A DNA stretch of 64,000 nucleotides. It comes from Epiperipatus broadwayi (lineage: Eukaryota; Onychophora; Udeonychophora; Euonychophora; Peripatidae). Both the position numbers and the translations under genes were made by a program. This document shows positions 13,936 to 25,090 of this stretch, in pieces. Position 1 is the first letter of the stretch. Each line of letters begins with the position of its first letter. The notes under the pieces are model-generated. The model saw nothing but the letters and a program-made list of their open reading frames with translations. It was not told where the DNA came from and ran no database searches. The stretch is taken from assembly GCA_028023455.1 (NCBI GenBank), contig JAQFVV010006474.1, forward strand, positions 637,501 to 701,500, read 5' to 3'.

Positions 13936-14245
13936 ATTGATAATTATGTTTTGTAATTAAACTATTGTTGTATGATGGGTTAGCCTCTTTAAATGGAATA
14001 CTGTACAGTCCACATTCATTCATTGGGGATAATTTTTATTTTTCATGGTCTAGTCAGGCATTGCAAATATGTGCTGTGTACCGATAAAACATTATCTTAT
14101 TAAATGTAAGGTTGTTAAGACATATGGTATATTTCATGAATCAAGTGATGCCTGTATAAATTGTATCATATATATATACATGTGGGTCTCTTTTTACACA
14201 GACTTATTTAACATGATTTTGAAGTTACGTGATTCACGTTTCACT

Positions 14246-14336
14246 GGAAGTCAAACTCCGATAATGCGCTATTACTTTAAATAATAAATTTCATGTATAT
14301 TGAAAGTAATAGCACATTATTGGAATTCGACTTTCA
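14246..14336. repeat. short foldback (inverted-repeat) element
   Basis: The arm at 14246-14281 (containing GCGCTATTACTTTAAA) and the arm at 14300-14336 (containing TGAAAGTAATAGCACATTATT) are imperfect inverse complements of about 36 bases around an 18-base centre. It resembles a small MITE remnant. Confidence 0.65.
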
Positions 14337-15133
14337 TCTTAATAATTTCAATATTTTCAGTGCTTTATAATAGTAAGATTTTATGCAATAATAAAATTAA
14401 AATCATGATTTCCACATTTTATGTATACACACATTAAATTTTACAAGATTATAATGTAAATTTGTTCAAACATTGTGCGTGTTAATTTTGCATTTTAAAT
14501 CACATTCTGTTTTTGCTTTTTAAAAAAAAACGTAATCGATTATTATTCATTTAGTGTCCACAAGTTTATTTTTAAAAGGTGAGTAATAGCAGTGGGCACA
14601 ATTAAAATTGAAAATTAAAAAATTAAAGACAAAAATAAGAATTTAATTTTTAGTTGTTAGATTACTTACTAATTACGTTGTCACCAGAAAACCATTAACA
14701 CAACGTGAGAGTGATATTGGTGCTAGTTTTATTTTTTCTTTTGAAGAATCTGATTTTTTACCAGTTTGCAAACAAACTTATTTAGCGGCAAATAGTGATA
14801 ATAATTAAAACATGTATAAAAAATATAAATTACTGTAAATTATGCATAAAAATATATTGTTTTGAATAAAATTAAATATTATAGTTAAAAAAAGTTTGTC
14901 TTGCATCAATTTTTTTCAAATTTGAAATTTTTTATTAGTCATATTTTATTTCCTTATTTTTTTTGTGTGTGAATTTTAAAGTAATTTTATGTTGGTGCTT
15001 TGCTTTTATGCAATTTTTGAAAAATCACAGTCCATATCCCCCCTTTTTCAAGGTAAGTTACATCTATTTTTGCGCGATTTCATTTGCGCGTGTTTTCTGA
15101 AAAGCCTATCTATCATGTAAAATGAGACCCAGT
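14337..15133. other. AT-rich stretch without recognisable gene
   Basis: A and T runs only. GCGCG-containing bases at 15072-15093 stand out but form no recognised feature. Confidence 0.5.
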
Positions 15134-15136
15134 TGT

Positions 15137-17960
15137 ATATTGCAACAGTAAGATATGCCCTGCAGATCTTAGTTTCACATCTTACATACCCTCATACACT
15201 ATTTCACACCTAAAGTTATCATAGTGTGTGTGTACTGTGCATATATACCAAAATCCCTCTAATTTAGACTTCTAATGGGGTACCTGTGTGTTTTGTTGTA
15301 ATTAAAATTTCTTTTAATGCTTTTATTTTCAAACCATTGAATATATATATATTCATTTAAAAGTAGGTCACATATTCTCATTTACACATGTACTGCAATA
15401 ATATTTTAAGCCTTATGTAAAATATTTTATTGTTTAAAGATTGTTTTTATTTAAATCTGTTTATTTAGGGATATTACATTTGTTATATTTATTTTCATTT
15501 AATTTAAAATAATACCACTTGTAAATAGATTTTAAACATTAAAATTTAAAAAAAGTCATAAATAAATTTTGTATTTTAGATTTCAAAATCATGCCATTTT
15601 CTTTTAAAATCAATGAAGGTGGGGAAAGAGAACAATAGTGGCTAATTTTAGCCTGCTGACACCAGTTTCACTAATAGGCTTTCTATTAAGATTAAGATAA
15701 CAGATTTAACTGGTAAATTTGATTAAATAAATTGGATCAAAATATCTAGGAATGTGAGTATAATAAAATTTAATTAAATAAATGCATTCCTTTGTTTTCT
15801 GATTTAATTAATAATTTTGCTTAATGGATTTTATCACCACAGAGCTAGAGAATTGTATAATTGGGGAGTATATAAATAGGGCTGATTATTGTGATGGGAA
15901 TATTCTGATTCTTATTCTGAGAATTTTTATTCTGATTCTGATACTTTCCTATTTCGTATCTTATCGGACTTATCTGCTTACTTAGTTGGTTCGAGTTAAA
16001 AATAAAAGCTTTAGGTAAAAGTTTTGGTTAAAGTTTAGGGATTTTATAACAAACAAAAAAGGAAAGAGGAGAAGAGGAGATTCTATTCGGAAGCTACTTG
16101 GTATTTATAGTGAAGAATTGGCCTAATCATTGGCTCAGGTGACTTCGCAAAACTGCAAACAAGTAAAAATTGAAGTTGGTCAAAAGAAATCATCTTAACG
16201 GAGTCTTGATGGGAAGTAAACTTTATCAAGCAATTCTTGTAATAGTCCGCCTCAGAATAACAGGGTAAAGGGCAATGGGCTGTCTTCCCTTGGCAATGAT
16301 TTCCTTGCCATCCATCATTCACCATCTGATGTGCTGTCATTGTACCATCAAAAACCCAACTGAATCATCCCAAATAATACTGCTCATGAAATTTACCTAT
16401 TGAATGCTGTTGATGCCAACAAATCTATGAACCTAAAGAAGTAATTAAAGTTGCTCAAGAACTCCATTTAAAATTTTGGAAATGCTCATGGACTAATCCT
16501 TCAAAGTGAGGTAATGATAAAGTTAACCTGAGATCTCATAAATCTTTCAAGCTATAGCTCTCTTTTATGGTATTTTATATTTTTATTTATTTATTTTAAT
16601 TCTTTCTTCTAATGCATGTTAAACTTCTACTTGGGTTACTTTTTCCTTCATGTATATATATGATGATAATTTAAATTCCTCATTATAATGTGAAATATTT
16701 TAGTTAATCTCTTCAGGCATGTGCGAGTTATGTAGAGAAAGTTTATAAATGCTTGGTTGCCATTAATTCATTAAACTGTAAACACGCATTCCCCTCCCTA
16801 TTTGTTAAATGATATAAAATATTTTACATAAATTATTTTAAAATAGTTATGTTTATTTATATAAGTTTCATTGAGAGCATGCTGGCTATTAGAATAAAAA
16901 ATTTAGGAGAGAGCTATTCTGTCCATTAATGAACCATCCTTTTTACTAAAAATATATATCTTAAAACTAATTGTGTGTTGATAGTGAACATGCTAATATG
17001 ATGGATCTTGCTTTACTAGTTTCCCAAAGGTGTCAATGGCTGAATCTGTGCCCCTGTTTACTCCACGATTCCCAGTAGAGTGTGACATGAATGTCTCACA
17101 TGGGAATTATTCACATATGTCCCCACAGTCATGAAGCTTCTTGTTGTGGGCCAGGCTTGGACTGTGTAAGGACTATAGATGTCCTGGATAAATGGCTAAC
17201 TGCCTATCCAAAATCAAATTATTTACTCATTTTGTTTTTTTTGTAAAGCCATGGTATCAGGATACTGCACTCCATCCTTGGCACTATATCTCACTAGCAT
17301 TATTATACATTCCGCTAATAGTTTATTATTATATAAATTCCAATTACATTCAGTGTAGCTCTATCTTATAATTAAGCTCAACAACTTGCTCGAGCTGCTC
17401 TCTGACTAATATCACGATGTTTGTTTCAATTTATTAGTTTCAGATCATTAAATTTCTTTAATACTTTGCATAGGTCACACATACATACAGTGTCACTTTA
17501 CATTAGACACATTTTAATAAATTATAATCCAAATATGAAGTACCAGAAAATGTTATCTATTTTCTTTTATAGCTGTCAAATCCATATAGCTAATGTTATT
17601 TATCTATTATATGATTCATAAATATTATATTTAAATTCATTTCTTTCATTAATTTATCCCTACATCTAAGCTACACACTATATACACTGATATGTATCTT
17701 TGGCACATCTATAGTTCTTGTTAGACAAACCTAGAGCTAATTTAATATAGAGTCTTTTGTTTCTCCCTGACTATCAGCACCGGTAAAAAACTATTCTTTA
17801 GTAGTATCAAATGTTTTATTACATTGGTGGTGCTGTGGAGTTTAGACTTTGGATTCAAACTTGGAATATTTGGGAGGCAACTTCTAGAGTGTTGAGTTTC
17901 ATGTCCTGAGTTTGAATTCTGCAGTGTGTTAATGAGGTAGACGAATCTGACCTTTACAAT
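15137..17960 (+). mobile_element. long LTR-like non-coding element, copy 1
   Basis: This 2.8-kb stretch and 29233-31757 are diverged copies of one element in the same orientation, matching in order over many blocks: ACAGTAAGATATGC at the start; GGTGGGGAAAGA-ACAATAG; TATAAATAGGGCTGATT; GGGCCAGGCTTG followed by AGAGATGTCC-type sequence; TCTTTGGCACATCTATA; and GCAGTGTGTTA near the end. The ends (TGCAACAGT and the damaged TTTACA) correspond to the better kept TGAAACAGT...ACTGTTACA of copy 2 and lie against TA-repeat DNA. Short inverted TG...CA ends, an internal TATA box and no coding frame fit a very long solo LTR. An unusual non-autonomous transposon is the alternative. Confidence 0.6.
15871..15880 (+). 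promoter_or_regulatory. TATA-box-like site inside LTR-like copy 1
   Basis: TATAAATAGG, kept together with the following GCTGATT at the equivalent place in copy 2 although much of the surrounding sequence has diverged. The location about 0.7 kb into the element would suit an LTR promoter. Activity is inferred only. Confidence 0.4.
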
Positions 17961-17976
17961 ATATATAAACAATAAA

Positions 17977-18365
17977 CAATCCTGCCTAATAGGATAGTGG
18001 TGGCTATGGTTATTAAAGAACCAAAGACACCAAAATGTATGGGTGCTGAATTGAGTTCAGACCCATATGACTATATAAGCTTATGGGCTTGAATTGAAAA
18101 CATTAAGGTGTTTTCAGTTTAAGACTCATAGTTTTGTAGTTAAATGGAGATAAAAAGTGGCTGCTGGAGGGTTGCATTAGATCCTAAGATCTAGGTGCAG
18201 TACTCTCAGATCCAAGGCTCCTCACTGACGAAGGCCACAAGCCAGAAACTAGTCTGGGGATGTTGCATGAGTAGACACTAGACGGGGATGTTATGCACAA
18301 GCCTTCTGGCATCCACTGATTACTCTAGCTTGCTGTGTGTGGCAATATGTATAGTGAGTTTTGCC
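17977..18365 (+). mobile_element. retrozyme-like repeat unit, copy 1 (best-preserved hammerhead)
   Basis: One unit of a family also present at 36762-37867. It runs from CCTGCCTAATAGGATAGTGG through ACCAAAGACACCAAAA, GATCTAGGTGCAGTACTCTC, the hammerhead core and GATTACTCTAGCTTGC. It starts just beyond the end of the LTR-like element. There is no coding capacity. Small non-coding repeats carrying a type I hammerhead with tiny stem III match the published description of animal retrozymes, thought to spread as circular RNAs copied by Penelope-like RTs. That link is inferred. Confidence 0.6.
18219..18260 (+). ncRNA. hammerhead ribozyme candidate, type I
   Basis: Stem I 5' strand TCCTCA (18219-18224) pairs with TGGGGA (18255-18260) over six pairs including one G-T. 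The core CTGACGA (18225-18231) fits CUGANGA. Stem II is GGC-CACAA-GCC flanked by an A-A mismatch next to the core. GAAAC (18245-18249), a two-base loop and GTC (18252-18254) give a two-pair stem III with C at the cleavage position. The A-A mismatch is the one departure from a canonical fold, so activity may be weak or lost. Confidence 0.6.
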
Positions 18366-18366
18366 T

Positions 18367-18711
18367 GTTTTTACAATATATACAATTGAAACATACTTAG
18401 TCTGAATATTCCAGTATATATATTATTAATAGTTTGAAATAATATATATATATAAGTTATGATATATGTATATAATTTAATACTGTATTATATTATACAT
18501 TTTACACCTCTAAAAAAAATTACTGAAGGGTCGAAATTGTTTTTACAATATATATAATTGAAACATACTTAGTCTGAATATTCCAGTATATATATTATTA
18601 ATAGTTTGAAATATATATATAAAAGTTATGATATATGTATATAATTTAATACTGTATTATATTATACATTTTAAACCTCTAAAAAGGATTACTGAAGGGT
18701 CGAAATTGTAA
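18367..18711 (+). repeat. tandem duplication, 172-bp unit
   Basis: Two head-to-tail copies (18367-18538 and 18539-about 18711), each beginning GTTTTTACAATATATA and ending CTGAAGGGTCGAAATTG. Differences are mainly in TA-run length, so the duplication is recent. I do not recognise the unit. Confidence 0.92.
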
Positions 18712-20090
18712 ACACAACGGTAAAAAATTGCAATGAATTAAGTACAGTAGTGGTTTATTATTAAAATATATATACTGATTAAAATGTACCGTTTTTGCAT
18801 TTAACAGGCTTTTCTTTTTTACCTTTTGATTTAAAGACTTTATTTATCTTCAGCCTTTCACAGATTTAATTTTAAAAAAGAAACCATAAAATTTTTATCT
18901 AAATAACTTATATGATAATAAAATTTTAAATAATAATCATAATATTATATTATTATCAACAATCATTATAGTCATAGTAATCAATAAAAAGATTAATTAT
19001 TATTAGTAATAGTAATAAATTAAAAATCATTCTACTTTAATAACTGCTGAAATCCTCAGTGACAGTTCTAAAAATAAACTTCAGATCTGAAAAGAACACT
19101 TTCCGATATCATTTCTTCTATTGTTTGAACTATTGCTCAAATAAATCCTCTTTTTTGATCAATTTTAAATCGCTGCATTTTTCTAAGTGCCCAATCTAAC
19201 ATTTCAAAAACTAAGAAGTAGTTATTTCATTCTGGAATAGTAAATCTTATAACGCGTGTGTGTGTGCCTTTTCTATATAAGCACATTCTAAAAGTGCCTC
19301 TCTAATATATCTGCTTATATAAACATATTTACAAGGCAAATATTTATATCATTTTTAAAACTAATTTACGGTTTATTGTTTGCATTTAACTTTCATTTAT
19401 ATTACAATTATAGTATCACAAATTAATGCATTTTATAATTGATCTTTAGATTGCAGCTAATCAAATCTGTTTCAGGTATTAAGTATGGAATATATAGTTA
19501 AACAAATATTATTTATGATAATGAAGAAATCTAGTACCATCAGTCCACTTAGAACTCAGTTAGGATCTATAATAGTTGAAAATATACATGTTAAAATAAT
19601 TAGATAGAATATTGTTGGCTTATTTCAGCTCTTTTTAATGGCAAACTATTTCCTGTCCATTATTCTATTTCTGGAAAACATATTCATCTTGTAATATTGG
19701 CATATATCATGAAGTTGTAAGTCATGTAAAGCAAAATGGTCTGTTAGATATGATTACAAAAAGGATTTCAAAAGTGCTTTTGATAGCAGTGATATTCATT
19801 ATCTAGCTAAACAGATATCTAATCTTCTTTAAGAAAACTCAGCCCTTATAAGAAACTACTAAATTATGTAAGGTAAGGTGCACTAGAGACTGCTATATGA
19901 TTTTAAAAAGAACTTATACTAAAAATGGATGTTACTAAGCAATTAAAATAGAAATAAAAACAAATCTTAATTTTTCTTGATTGCAAAAGTTACTTTTTTA
20001 AAAAATGAATGAAATATTTTCTTTTAATTGCAAAGGTTTCTTTTTAAATAATAGAGATAATTTATATATATATATATCAAATGCTTTTAT
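18712..20090. other. AT-rich stretch without recognisable gene
   Basis: A/T runs only; no domain-bearing frame and no RNA gene seen. Confidence 0.5.
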
Positions 20091-20095
20091 TGACT

Positions 20096-20327
20096 GTGCA
20101 CTAAAAAGAAATAAAATAATTGATTCTTCCACTACAATTGGAGTTTTTAGATTTAACTTGAAATAAAATCATCTGGTGATTCAGAAATTAATTAAATCAA
20201 TCCTTTGTTAGAAAAAATAAGTATTGACTTAATTTCTGGATTCTCCATGTTTTATTTTTAGTTAAATATAAAAACTCCGACTATAGTTGTTGAAGAAACA
20301 ATTATTTTTATTTGATTTTAATGCACA
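20096..20327. mobile_element. foldback MITE-like element
   Basis: The left arm 20096-20191 (with ATTGATTCTTCC, GGAGTTTTTAGATTTAACT, GATTCAGAAATTAA) and right arm 20229-20327 are inverse complements of each other at roughly 80 percent by eye, around a centre of about 37 bases. The ends are TGCA(C/T)TAAAA-type. No coding capacity. Confidence 0.7.
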
Positions 20328-20529
20328 ATTTTTTATATAAAATAAAATTATTTCTATTATTTTTAAGTTTTTGTTATGGCACATTGAAAATGTAAAACTA
20401 TATCATACTTTAAACTGATTGATTACTTATAGTTGATATATATCAGCAGATATTTCTGCTAATACATTAAGAATTTAAAAGTTTTTAAAATGTTATTAAA
20501 TTAATTTGATGCAATGTGATGCACTGTGG

Positions 20530-21930
20530 CTTCTTTTTATACGTAATCGTAATCAGGAATCGCTCAGCCACTATGCTCAGATAAACCTGCTAACCACTTT
20601 ACCTTCCCTTTCCATTACCTTTCCTAAGTTTTTCCCATATTCTTCTCTATTCTGTTCCATCCCATTTCTATAACATAATCTTTGTCAACTCCATGGCTTT
20701 TATATCTAAATTCCACTTTTCCCAAACCCAGCAAAAAAATCAATAGCTCACTTTCTATATAATCACTTTGTTTATATTTATTTTTCCACAACTTCATTAC
20801 TTGTACTCTTTCTGCTGTCAGGTATTCACATTCAATTGACAGATGTCTAATATTTTCTATGCCTTCCGTCACAACTTGCATACTAAATTATACGTATATA
20901 TTTCCCTTCTGCTAAAAATTCTGTTCAAGCCTTAAACAGTAAATTACTTTCCTTACTATTATCATAAATTAACTCATACCCAATATTCCATTTACTTCTT
21001 TATATATTTAAACTCTTTTTACTCTCCATACTAATTCTTCTTCTCTCTCACTTTATATTCTTTATTAATGCATCTATTCTTCTATTCCATTCCTTGCCAC
21101 TATAACACTCAACAATTCTTCTGACAGAATCATCCAATCTTTTGTATAAGTATACTGACATTAATTTTTTATCCAAATCTTCTGCATACCATACTACCTT
21201 TCTTATCCATCTTGTTGCCTGCTCTTTACTCATAACCTCATAACCCAATTAAATACTATTTTGGCTAGTCTTCTATTATCCATAAACTGCAATTACCAAA
21301 CATTTTTCTTTTTTGCATCTTTCATATAAAAACTTGTTCATCCCATTTCCCCTTGAATTGCCTCATATGTTATTCATACATCTACATCTAATACATGTCT
21401 TCCTACTTCTCTTCGTACTTTTTCTAAGTAATATAACACTTTTTACTAACACATAATGCATCATTATCATATGTCAACCCTGCTACTGCCACTCTTCCAT
21501 ACAATTCTAGCTACATCATATTTATTATATGAAGGCACTGTTAATTTTTTTATTAGTCCCTTTCTTTTCTTTGCTCCATTAATCAATTTTTTTTTCTATT
21601 CATCCAAGAAATTCCACTAATTACTTAAAAACCAATGATTCCCAAATAGTTATACCTATTCACCACACTTAACTTTATATCCCCAATAAAAATTCTTTGT
21701 CTTCTCTTTTCCACTATTAATCATTATTACTTTTGATTTTTTTCTCACTAAATTTAATCCCCATCTCTTTAACTAGTAATACTATTTTTCTCTTCCCTAC
21801 ATTCCTTCTTTTAATATATTTCCAAATTTTTTTACTCCCATCTCTTCCACTTTTATTAATATTCTCCAACAATTTAATATTCAATTTCATTTTCTCTATA
21901 TGATTATCTATTTTAGCCAACATCTTTTTT
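20530..21930 (-). pseudogene. CR1-like LINE: linker and C-terminal remnants
   Basis: Several separate minus-strand frames follow the endonuclease at 22144-22960. At 21717-21923 is a linker with KKIWKYIKRRN, a segment type that lies between endonuclease and RT in LINEs. At 20624-21248 are C-terminal pieces, including ENIRHLSIECEYLTAERVQV, which matches the E-x-HLL-x-EC end of LINE ORF2. Between them I find no F/YADD box and no other RT catalytic motif, and the available length (about 0.5-0.8 kb) is too short for an RT of about 250-300 residues plus thumb. The core therefore seems deleted. Many frameshifts and stops are present. Confidence 0.55.
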
Positions 21931-22143
21931 ACATTAACATCTTTTTCACTTTATTTATTCTTAATACAAAATGGTATTCTCTGTATGCTTTTTTTCATTT
22001 TTTTAATACTTTTTTACTAACTCTAACATTCTAATTACTTTTACTGTTCTGAATATTCTCATCTAAAATCCTATTTTGCCACTTTTTCTATTTCACTACA
22101 CCAGTCTTTATATTTATCCCTAACCAACTTTTCCATTGTTTTT

Positions 22144-22960
22144 TCAACTTTTATATTCTTCTAACTTATTTTTATCATTCATTCTCCATTCATATCTTTT
22201 GTTATTTTTTCTACTTTTATTACTATTTTCCATCACATTACTAACCATTTCTATTATAAGGAAATTATGATCACTGTTACATACTCTCACTTTATTATCA
22301 AACACTTTAATTTTCCATACTTTATTCATTTCCTTTTTCTCTACTAATATGTAATCTATTGTGTGAAAAAATATTATTTTCAGACCGTATATATTGTCCC
22401 TCATAAATATTTGACAAAATTCCAATGCTCAAATTCATTCTCTGACAAAAATTCTGTTCATTTTTGTTATTTATATCATCAATTTATTCAATATGCCCAT
22501 TTCATATCTCCTACAACCATTATTCTCTTCCCCTTTTCTTTGAAACTCTGTATATTTTTATCTAGGCATTTATATATGCTACTGTTCCACTCCATTAGAG
22601 TGTGACTATCTCCAATGGTTATATACACTATAGCCACTATCCATTCTTGTCTTCCTAACTTTATATCAAACCACACATGTTCTTGACATTTAACAATATT
22701 TAAATATTTTTTGACATAATTCCTATATCCCCACCCCTTTTTTTTTTTTTTTTCTGTTTATACCCTGCCATATCAAATCTTCAAATATAATTTCTTTTCT
22801 TAGATGGGTTCCCACTACTAATAGTACCTCAAGCTCTTCATTTTTAACTGCTTTATTTAAAGCCAACCACTTTTCTGATCTTCTATCACCTTGCATATCC
22901 AAATATCCAATTTTAACAATTTTTCCTTTCCTAACTACACTTTTATAAATTCTTTTGATT
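22144..22960 (-). pseudogene. CR1-like LINE: apurinic-type endonuclease domain, broken
   Basis: Reading downward from about 22950: a start segment like KIVKIGYLDMQG; WIVAIVYITIGDSH (22600s), the strand usually seen as V-x-VYxPP; VVGDM (about 22500), corresponding to the GDFN catalytic block; TIDYILV (about 22350); and the terminal SDHNFLI (about 22270), where Asp-His is the conserved catalytic pair. The order matches the exonuclease-endonuclease-phosphatase fold of LINE ORF2, which nicks target DNA. It is split over two main frames (22488-22676 and 22144-22425). A run of about 15 T at 22740 lies inside it. Confidence 0.75.
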
Positions 22961-22984
22961 CTTTCTTCTACATTACATTTATAA

Positions 22985-23815
22985 ATAACTTTATTACCAT
23001 TAATTTTACAGACTCATTTCCTCACCACCTCTACATTTATCTCTAAATCAGGTACCCTTTGTTTATTTCTTATATCCCGTCCAATTCTTCTTCTTTCTGA
23101 TAACATTGTATTTCAAAACCCCATCCCCTTTTATATGTTTCCCAAACTATATTCTTTATAAATCAACCTCCCTAATACTTCACTTCCTTGTTTTGCTAAG
23201 TACAATTCATCTTTACTATATAACTCCCTCTCACACTTCCATAAACATAACATCATTTTTCTCACACATTTTTTTAAATCTCTCACTTAAATGAGATCTA
23301 ACATATAACTATTGCCAAATCTTGGTAATAATCCAATTATTCCTACTCTTTCTTTAATTTTACTCAAATTTCTAATCAATTCTATGTACTCATCCATTTT
23401 TCTCTCCAATGGTTCTGACAAATTCTCTGTCCTATCATAACATAAACATCTCTACTCCCTTGTTTCTTATCTTATCTGTAGCATTCCTAATTCTAGTTCC
23501 AGGCAGACATATTTTACATACCTGTCTCTATTTTCACTTACAATTATGTCTCCACATTTTCTAATTAGTGAATCTCCTATCAATACTGTCATTACTTTTC
23601 CTAATTCATCCATAACATTCTCTTCCAGCCTTCTAGACTTCCTTATCTACCTCTTCCCTATCATTCCTATTCAATAATTTCTTTATCTGCTCACACTTTA
23701 TTTCTAACAATTTTAATTTTGTTTCCAAATCCTTTAGTTCTTCCTCTATCTTACTTATTCTTTGGCTAAACATCTCCATTGCACTACCTATTTTTTCATC
23801 CATATTTCAATTGTC
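22985..23815 (-). pseudogene. CR1-like LINE ORF1: coiled coil and GDS esterase remains
   Basis: From 23815 downward the minus strand starts MDEKIGSAMEMFSQRISKIE and continues as a leucine/lysine-rich coiled coil (ELKDLETKLKLLEIKCEQI). About 60 codons later comes VLIGDSLIRKCGDIIV, with GDSLIR at 23560-23577: this is block I of SGNH/GDSL hydrolases, with the serine nucleophile. After a frame change follow a CLPGTRIRNATDKI-type segment (about 23500) and remains to about 23300. Esterase and PHD domains in ORF1 are known from CR1-superfamily LINEs. The frame is broken many times. Confidence 0.68.
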
Positions 23816-24263
23816 ACTCAATTAAAAACATTAGTGCTAGCCCTGTGTGTATTGATGAAAGGAAAGAAATCATAGATGACAAAAAAATAAGCTTGCAAGA
23901 GGAACATTTTGAAAAGGACTTGGAACAGGAAGGGATGGAAATTCAGAAATGGTTTAAAGTATGAATTCCATAGATGTGGTTTATACAATAATATGGCAAC
24001 ATGGATGCAGTTTTTAAGGATCTATGAATTAAAGGACTTGGCAATTCAAAGACTCTTATGAATCAATGGAGATGACTAGGGTTATTGACTGTGGTTCAAT
24101 CTCAAGATTTCTTTAATCAAATGTATTTATATCATGTAGTAGATGATCAGTCACCTGCATTTTTTTTTCCTTAATAAAACTCCATACTTGAAAAACACAT
24201 ACTCTATCCTATCTTCCTCGACTACATTTTGTTCAATGTCTTCTGACTTTCTTTTTAAACTAT
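23816..24263. other. interval between ORF1 coiled coil and PHD segment
   Basis: Minus-strand remains near 24160-24263 (DSLKRKSEDIEQNVVEEDRI) look like acidic ORF1 linker. The plus strand at 23835-23962 has a short charged frame (QEEHFEKDLEQEGMEIQKW) of different character, so 23820-24140 may be a separate insertion in the LINE. I cannot identify it. Confidence 0.35.
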
Positions 24264-24551
24264 CTACATGTAAACCCACTTCTTCACCCTTTTTATCACA
24301 TTTACACACTGTCTACATAGCCATAAACCTGTTACATACTTCTTAGCCTTGTTTAGGCATTTCAAGTCATAAACCTCATCACATGTGGTGCACTCTAGTC
24401 AGCATATCTACATGTAAACCCACTTCTTCACCCTTTTTATCACATTTACACACTGTCTACATAGCCATAAACCTGTTACATACTTCTTAGCCTTGTTTAG
24501 GCATTTCAAGTCATAAACCTCATCACATGTGGTGCACTCTACTCAGCATGC
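24264..24551 (-). pseudogene. CR1-like LINE ORF1: PHD-finger segment, tandemly duplicated (2 x 144 bp)
   Basis: Two nearly identical 144-base copies (24408-24551 and 24264-24407). Each minus-strand copy reads ECTTCDEVYDLKCL, then a basic spacer, then GLWLCRQC and KRVKKWVYM. The CxxC-x7-C and WLCxxC pattern is the second half of a PHD zinc finger, although the histidine normally before the third ligand (HLKC) is Asp here. The duplication is exactly 48 codons, but stop codons sit at the junction and the first half of the finger is not visible. Position upstream of the coiled coil and GDS esterase fits the PHD-plus-esterase ORF1 of CR1-like LINEs. Confidence 0.68.
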
Positions 24552-25085
24552 CTAATTTCTTTTTGACCATTATATATGTATTGTGACATATAAATGTAAT
24601 TTTTATTTTTTATTTTTTGAGTCCCCTACTCTCTATTTAACTCTATGCTTCCTCTCCTACTCTACAAACCCCTTTGTACAAAAGGAGACAAACTTTACTT
24701 TCTTTCAATAATGATTGATAAACACATGTTTTCCAACCATATGCCTCAAAATGTTATCTTCTTTCTGAAGTAAATCACTTCATTTTTTAAATTAAAAAAT
24801 TCTTTAGTAGCAAAATTACTAACGATTAACTAATCTTATGTACAATTTATTTATAAAGCCTTCTTACAGGAACACCTCACAACAAAATTGTTTTTACTTC
24901 TATATTTAAACTGGCATAATAAAATACTTTCCAAATGTTATCAATATTATTTCCAGTCTTTTCAAATCCAATTAAAATTTATCTCTCTCAACCCCAATTT
25001 TTTCTCCACTTCGACACCGTAAGCACACAATTTTTGTAGCAACCACTTTTTTGATGATAATTGCAAAAAAATATAAGCTTTTAAC
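24552..25085. other. stretch without recognisable gene
   Basis: Pyrimidine-rich in places (24950-25010). It may include the 5' part of either neighbouring LINE, but I recognise no domain. Confidence 0.4.
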
Positions 25086-25090
25086 TTCTC

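Noticed and set aside
24143-24346. 67-codon plus-strand frame
   Set aside because: It is the antisense shadow of the minus-strand PHD-finger segment.
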